Assembly: GCF_036320965.1 (NCBI RefSeq) | Contig: NC_092265.1 | Span: 5,560,001 to 5,624,000 of the forward strand | Length of the DNA: 64,000 nt | Source of the DNA: Panulirus ornatus | Lineage: Eukaryota; Arthropoda; Malacostraca; Decapoda; Palinuridae | Direction: 5' to 3' | Part shown: one piece after another, positions 63,701 through 64,000 of the stretch | How the letters are laid out: every line of letters starts with the position of its first letter | Position numbering within the stretch: the stretch's first letter is position 1 | Translations under genes and position numbers: made by a program | Notes under the pieces: model-generated | What the model saw: the letters and a program-made list of their open reading frames with translations, nothing else | Databases searched by the model: none | Told to the model about the DNA's origin: nothing

Positions 63701-63769
63701 AAGGGATAAACAAATGCGTGGCTGGTGTGATTGTCGGTCCAGCGCTTCGTCAACATTCGGGTCGGCCAT
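41963..63769 (-). CDS. SHTN1: Shootin-1 homologue (whole gene, 10 coding exons)
   Basis: Exons from 5' to 3': 63769-63658, 63196-63083, 55915-55794, 54080-53873, 48746-48613, 47932-47792, 46710-46549, 44679-44532, 43756-43397, 42750-41963. Together they give 2289 nt, 762 aa and TAA. Every junction is GT-AG and every phase matches. Vertebrate Shootin-1 links actin retrograde flow to L1-CAM adhesion in growing axons; here the neuronal role is inferred. Matches recognised: WYRENKTLRHE-TLKRQS (117-135), RMGRVSVLVLDEVEALQAQL (242-261), RQSAVALADVMGDERLRMAL (287-306) with LTQQLHTQEEE, poly-Pro 436-458 and 466-474, MDDLINQIKQGGVKLK (510-525) and VDAVQEMKSILATM (548-561). Most of 80-390 looks coiled coil. 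It is longer than human isoform 1 (631 aa), mainly in the C-terminal tail. Confidence 0.93.
42149..42229 (-). repeat. SHTN1: Thr-rich coding minisatellite in Shootin-1
   Basis: Residues 676-701 read DIT-S-RNTTTTRDTTTSEDITTSN, about four imperfect copies of a 6-8 residue unit (D-I/T-T-x-x). The underlying DNA is a degenerate GTTGT/GTGATGTC repeat. Confidence 0.7.
42770..43335 (-). mobile_element. LINE C-terminal/3' fragment in Shootin-1 intron 9
   Basis: On the - strand the text VRERPPVTWENRVEEYWREK, then NDEKMHGMVYARETCKDRD, is followed by a HPL-G-SQRE-like stretch with frameshift. I associate this with the C-terminal end of a LINE reverse-transcriptase protein family in decapods. Upstream (43200-43330), W-FLNGIMQGRVVSM-like text appears with breaks. 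It is decayed and in the same orientation as the gene. A diverged + strand piece of its end is at 49740-49800. Confidence 0.55.
43397..43756 (-). CDS. SHTN1: Shootin-1 exon 9 (poly-proline domain)
   Basis: Residues 381-500. After VEEQREQLKSLQE comes a linker, then 23 consecutive prolines (436-458), LPLAGPA, nine more prolines (466-474) and ANPVTTLATLIGASKQNKK. This matches the layout in vertebrate Shootin-1: poly-Pro, then NP-RSLMSMIRK. Poly-Pro tracts commonly bind profilin, SH3 or WW domains. The tract is encoded by a CCA/CCT microsatellite (43524-43592), so its length is likely polymorphic. Acceptor CTTTGTAG, donor TTCAG then GTAAGT. Confidence 0.93.
44532..44679 (-). CDS. SHTN1: Shootin-1 exon 8
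   Basis: Residues 332-380 plus one base. End of the coiled-coil region: AELLSYESGEKAAEVELLRE, then RILLLEEEGKGHELKANEAD. Acceptor CGCAACACAG, donor AAAAG then GTTAGT. Confidence 0.92.
45005..45870 (+). mobile_element. LINE endonuclease-domain fragment in Shootin-1 intron 7
   Basis: Reads, with few frameshifts, SDLNAKVCDVADEGITGRHG (the GD-NA endonuclease motif, here with S for G), then VTGSTWFKKEDIHRYTWVSK and GGMSDHYLMEAW. The SDH of MSDHYLM is the C-terminal catalytic motif of LINE AP-type endonucleases. It is antisense to Shootin-1. It lacks the reverse transcriptase and is inactive. Confidence 0.8.
46058..46165. repeat. Degenerate (ATCC)n/(CATT)n tract
   Basis: CCATC, CCATT and CCATTTAT words recur about every 20 bases. 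Intronic, with no coding value. Confidence 0.55.
46549..46710 (-). CDS. SHTN1: Shootin-1 exon 7
   Basis: 54 codons, residues 278-331, phase 0 at both ends. ALARQSAVALADVMGDERLR and LEEVHSLTQQLHTQEEEHKQ align with KLKRQSHLLLQSS and ALDENAKLTQQLEEE of vertebrate Shootin-1. Acceptor TTTTAACAG, donor GTAGTT. Confidence 0.95.
46711..47791. other. Shootin-1 intron 6
   Basis: AT-rich. A short direct duplication (CAGC-CTGACATCAAC text at about 47397 and 47432) is visible. No gene or clear repeat family. Confidence 0.5.
47792..47932 (-). CDS. SHTN1: Shootin-1 exon 6
   Basis: 47 codons, residues 231-277, phase 0 at both ends. RRMGRVSVLVLDEVEALQAQ aligns with NRVSMLAVEEYEEMQ of vertebrate Shootin-1. 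The Ala-rich end (RANTAATEAAK) continues the helix. Acceptor TACTTTCAG, donor GTAAGA. Confidence 0.94.
48143..48520 (+). mobile_element. LINE-B 3' fragment in Shootin-1 intron 5
   Basis: Matches 19940-20320: ATGGAGAGAATGAGTGAGG, GGATATATGTGTCAGAGGTG, GAGACCCAATTGGAGATGG, GGTATACCAGGGTCAATGTG. It ends in GTCTGTTTCCCTGGTGCTAC without the terminal core. Antisense to the gene. Confidence 0.8.
48613..48746 (-). CDS. SHTN1: Shootin-1 exon 5
   Basis: Completes Gly186 and encodes 187-230: LEVDVAGLTAEMSKAKQEEF then DAQEELVEVRKQLDDANQQ. Heptad-like coiled coil. Acceptor CAAAACAG, donor TTGCAG then GTAAGC. Confidence 0.93.
49530..49680. repeat. Degenerate GGAACATTA repeat
   Basis: About eight imperfect copies of a 17-22 bp unit centred on GTAGRAACATTAGGTAGAA. 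Intronic (intron 4 of Shootin-1). Confidence 0.6.
49740..49805 (+). mobile_element. Short LINE end related to 42770-43335
   Basis: GGAGTTCCCAAAGGCAATGG-GCATCATTGG resembles the reverse complement of 42790-42830. It is only the terminal few dozen bases. Confidence 0.4.
49829..49882. repeat. (CT)n microsatellite
   Basis: About 27 CT units in Shootin-1 intron 4. Confidence 0.96.
50505..50585 (-). mobile_element. Repeat C fragment
   Basis: Reverse-complement match to the right part of repeat C (GCAGCTCCTGCATCTTCAAG, AGAAGCAGGAAGA). It directly precedes a diverged SINE-A 5' part. Confidence 0.45.
50590..50710 (+). mobile_element. Diverged SINE-A 5' half
   Basis: AACATAGGGGTGAAAGCATAC, TTCCCAAGTTTTCCCTATG, GGGGGGCTAGAAATCCTCCC: the left half of SINE-A with about 20 percent difference, implying an old copy. 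Confidence 0.65.
50862..51135 (+). mobile_element. LINE-B 3' fragment (old copy)
   Basis: Matches the LINE-B 3' region from ACAGGAGGGTGAAGAGG through TATCAGTGGACTGAACCAAG to a diverged tail (TCTACCTCAGTGATGTGGG). Confidence 0.7.
51185..51365 (-). mobile_element. Repeat C copy
   Basis: Reverse-complement words of repeat C: AGGCTCCTG, AATTCCAGTAGCAGGGATAT, GAGGACTCCTTTG, GATGAGACTGTACTCCCAAT. Confidence 0.55.
51403..51465. repeat. (CT)n-(TA)n microsatellite
   Basis: About 16 CT then 15 TA units. It abuts an inverted LINE-B/SINE-A type tail (TGCCATTTTCCACGTTAGCA) at 51475-51530. Confidence 0.95.
51475..51540 (-). mobile_element. LINE-B-type 3' tail, inverted
   Basis: Reverse complement of the shared tail (ATTTTCCACGTTAGCAAGGT-AGTGCCAGGAAACA). 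The (TA)n lies at its 3' end, as in the other copies. Confidence 0.6.
51690..51885 (+). mobile_element. LINE-B coding fragment
   Basis: GAGAGCTCAAGAGAGTTTGC, ATGGTTTGGACATAGGGCAAG-AATGAGTGAGGA and GGAGGGCACAAGGAGAAGGG correspond to the RT C-terminal region of LINE-B. A different LINE follows immediately, at 51886. Confidence 0.7.
51886..52180 (+). mobile_element. Jockey-type LINE C-terminus with zinc-knuckle text
   Basis: The open frame 51961-52173 includes LRFQDPSSPLCNYCSEDTKH then LLFSCPTLSPQRD. C-x2-C-x6-H-x4-C followed by P is the terminal cysteine-histidine pattern of jockey-group LINE reverse transcriptase proteins, where the text C-C-ED--HLLF-CP is common. It is only the terminal part, antisense to Shootin-1. 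Confidence 0.65.
52260..52780. other. Shootin-1 intron 4, AT/AG-rich DNA
   Basis: An inverted pair (CTGTAATGCAGTACTGCATTAC at about 52618-52640) can form a small hairpin. Nothing else is recognised. Confidence 0.45.
52780..53765. repeat. Diverged tandem segmental duplication
   Basis: Segment 52780-53300 and segment 53385-53765 share a long run of words in the same order: TAGTAGGATGATTTGTAAG against TAGTAGAATGGTTTGTATG, then GAGAGA-AATGA, AAAGTAAAG, and GAGTATG-AGACT-GTAGATGA-T-GG. Within the first segment a ~60-bp block (AGAGTATGCAAAGACTGGTA) is itself duplicated with 101-bp spacing (53121 and 53222). The origin is probably an old repeat. No coding frame. Confidence 0.6.
53873..54080 (-). 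CDS. SHTN1: Shootin-1 exon 4
   Basis: Residues 117-185 and the first base of codon 186. Contains WYRENKTLRHEANTLKRQSA, then VLMQQVAEASPDFD and a coiled coil rich in Gln/Glu (EVQEIQQQHEQEVATLMDKI). ENKTL is a strong Shootin-1 hallmark. Acceptor CATCCTCTCTAG, donor GTACAG. Confidence 0.95.
54229..54318. repeat. (TA)n-(TTTA)n microsatellite
   Basis: About 33 TA units passing into six TTTA units. It abuts the inverted LINE-B tail at 54319. Confidence 0.96.
54319..54400 (-). mobile_element. LINE-B 3' tail, inverted
   Basis: GTCTCCCATGTTAGCAAGGT-AGCGCAAGGAAACAGACGAA is the reverse complement of the LINE-B end (TTCGTCTGTTTCCTTGCGCT). Microsatellite lies at its 3' side. Confidence 0.7.
54430..55000 (+). 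mobile_element. LINE reverse transcriptase relic (YVDD)
   Basis: The + strand reads LGILLYVDDTALMRI at about 54517-54560, with YVDD as the reverse-transcriptase catalytic motif (normally F/Y-A-D-D in LINEs). Downstream text is broken by frameshifts. Antisense to Shootin-1. Confidence 0.6.
55010..55420 (+). mobile_element. Possible CR1/jockey-type LINE 3' relic
   Basis: Text such as TTTCTTTGTCCAAATGATTC, CACTTCCCCATCAATGTTCG and GGCCTTTAAGAATAGGTTCTTG resembles degraded coding sequence of a LINE end, comparable in style to 27480-27890. Weak evidence. Confidence 0.3.
55421..55520 (-). mobile_element. Diverged SINE-A 5' half, inverted
   Basis: GGGGAGAGTTTCTAGTGCTC, GTCGCCTCATACAACACGAAGG and CCTAGGGATGGGGG correspond to the reversed 5' half of SINE-A with many changes. 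Confidence 0.6.
55668..55718 (-). other. SHTN1: Possible 51-nt microexon between exons 3 and 4
   Basis: An acceptor (TTTTACCATCAG) and a donor (GTAAAT) bound exactly 17 codons, VLQRYAKLYQLFQSLID, in phase 0 on both sides. It would therefore insert in frame between exons 3 and 4. The intervening intron would be only 75 nt, and the best alignment to vertebrate Shootin-1 skips it. It could be a genuine alternative microexon or chance. Confidence 0.3.
55794..55915 (-). CDS. SHTN1: Shootin-1 exon 3
   Basis: Residues 77-116: SDSPVISTVSEAVYHEYDEL then RQRYQVETESMAQAFNRATE. Acceptor CTCTCTGGCAG, donor GAG then GTGAGT. Joined directly to exon 4, it aligns without gaps over 17 residues to the ENKTL region of vertebrate Shootin-1. 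Intron 2 is 7.2 kb long. Confidence 0.9.
55916..57346. other. Shootin-1 intron 2, right part, nothing recognised
   Basis: Unique AT-rich intron sequence. No repeat family or exon supported. Confidence 0.5.
57347..57409. repeat. (TA)n microsatellite at the SINE-A 3' end
   Basis: About 31 TA units. Confidence 0.97.
57410..57643 (-). mobile_element. SINE-A element copy
   Basis: Full-length inverted copy, TTCATACTATTCGCCATTTC to CCCCTATCCCCAGGGATAAT, in Shootin-1 intron 2 and in the same orientation as the gene. Both flanks are (TA)n. Confidence 0.87.
57644..57709. repeat. (TA)n microsatellite at the SINE-A 5' end
   Basis: About 33 TA units. A second, truncated SINE-A tail follows on the right. 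Confidence 0.97.
57710..57745 (+). mobile_element. SINE-A 3' tail only
   Basis: CGCTACCCCACTAACGCAGG-AAATGGCGAATATGAAAAA: a tail-only copy pointing opposite to the neighbouring full copy. Confidence 0.75.
57746..58900. other. Shootin-1 intron 2, unique DNA
   Basis: A 127-codon open frame on the sense strand (57782-58165) is hydrophobic and lacks recognisable features. C- and G-runs are at 58779-58830. No exon called. Confidence 0.45.
58920..59470. repeat. Degenerate CTG-rich minisatellite
   Basis: A loose repeat of about 20-25 bp around CCACCTGCTGAYGYTAC recurs more than a dozen times with variable spacing (for example at about 58968, 58995, 59258, 59335, 59392 and 59410). Non-coding. The open frame 59008-59301 inside it is a by-product. 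Confidence 0.6.
59471..61008. other. Shootin-1 intron 2, unique DNA
   Basis: The block 60770-60870 repeats CCAGG-AC-AGG-CA-C-CTG words (GGTCCTCTGTACCAGG, GTGTCAGATCTGTACCAGG), a short diverged duplication. No gene. Confidence 0.45.
61009..61563 (+). other. 184-codon open frame of unclear status
   Basis: The longest uninterrupted frame outside the Shootin-1 exons. It runs through a (TG)n tract (61303-61319) and ends in a repeat-D segment (GQAIIPKGR, which also occurs in frame at 3995-4060 as GQAITPKGR). It lies antisense in Shootin-1 intron 2. No domain is recognised, and the repeat content argues against a real gene. Confidence 0.15.
61425..61500. repeat. Repeat D patch
   Basis: GGTGAAAGGCCAGGCTATCA-TACCCAAAGGTCGCGAGGTC resembles 3960-4040. 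Confidence 0.5.
61564..63082. other. Shootin-1 intron 2, left end near exon 2
   Basis: A G-run at 61954-61972 and purine-rich GAGG/GGAGG DNA at 62640-63050. No exon supported. Confidence 0.45.
63083..63196 (-). CDS. SHTN1: Shootin-1 exon 2, symmetric and possibly a cassette
   Basis: 114 nt with phase 1 at both ends, so skipping it keeps the frame (residues 38-76 would drop out). The acceptor is TTGTCCAACAG and the donor GTAGGT. It encodes a charged helix containing RDYDMLKRRYDDERKMSDAL then HDRLAEREHDLHNLRS. This resembles the following exon 3/4 helix, especially YD-L--RY--E-M-A. Confidence 0.8.
63658..63769 (-). CDS. SHTN1: Shootin-1 exon 1 (start)
   Basis: Encodes MADPNVDEALDRQSHQPRIC onward (residues 1-37, then G of codon 38). 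The start is supported by an in-frame TAA four codons upstream (63784-63782). The donor is CCGGAG then GTAAAG at 63657. No family match is expected here, because the extreme N-terminus varies. Confidence 0.8.
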
Positions 63770-64000
63770 GAGGTCTGTCTCTTATCGTGATCACGTAAAG
63801 ATATTTACATTTCTTTCATTATAAAAAAGTTTCCACAATTATAATATACGGGTACTGTCAAGGACGAGCATGAAAGGAGACATATTTATATGTCTGTAAA
63901 GTTAGCAGTATTCTTATTATCGCATATACAAGTGAACTTTAGTGAGCAGAGATTATTAAGTAGCTCAGTCATAGTTACTTTCATACTAAAATATATCAGT

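Overview
This is a nuclear eukaryotic window, most likely from a decapod crustacean or a close relative. I base that on split genes with GT-AG introns, an arthropod-type TTAGG-like block, very dense long dinucleotide microsatellites, and dispersed repeat families of a style I associate with decapod genomes. No database search was possible. There is no bacterial operon, CRISPR array, rRNA gene or convincing tRNA gene.

Two protein-coding genes can be rebuilt exon by exon, and they converge tail to tail. (1) UFC1, the UFM1-conjugating E2-like enzyme, is on the + strand with four coding exons at 32792-35919. It encodes 166 aa with the catalytic Cys at 116. (2) A Shootin-1 (SHTN1/KIAA1598) homologue is on the - strand with ten coding exons spread over 63769-41963. 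It encodes 762 aa: N-terminal coiled coils, a poly-proline domain, and a C-terminal tail with conserved short helices. All its splice phases agree and the joined length (2289 nt) is an exact multiple of three. UFC1 belongs to the UFMylation pathway at the ER. Shootin-1 is a cytoskeletal clutch/adaptor protein in vertebrate neurons. Nothing links the two functionally.

Layout. 1-3780: edge of a 32-bp satellite array, with about 110 essentially identical copies followed by decayed edge copies. 3781-31400: gene-poor, repeat-rich DNA holding a ~21-bp degenerate repeat family, a TTAGG-like block, (TA)n, (CA)n and (GA)n arrays, SINE-like elements and LINE tails. One orphan exon-like segment lies on the - strand at about 24.6 kb. 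31480-35919: UFC1. 36067-37550: a puzzling chain of open, splice-flanked segments just downstream of UFC1. 37640-39920: a decayed LINE with endonuclease and reverse transcriptase remnants. 41963-63769: the Shootin-1 gene, whose introns are littered with LINE and SINE debris, mostly antisense to the gene.

Family names used here are my own. 'LINE-B' is a non-LTR retrotransposon seen mostly as 3' ends. 'SINE-A' is a ~225-bp element whose 3' end shares the core CGCTACCTCGCTAAYGCGGG with LINE-B, and both usually abut (TA)n. 'Repeat C' is a ~150-330 bp family, one copy carrying a tRNA-type B box. 'Repeat D' is the ~21-bp degenerate family. The most interesting system-level signal is the LINE-B/SINE-A tail sharing together with (TA)n arrays on both sides of the elements. 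Next come the in-frame cassette-type exon 2 of Shootin-1 and the unexplained spliced-looking reading frames after UFC1 and at 24.6 kb.
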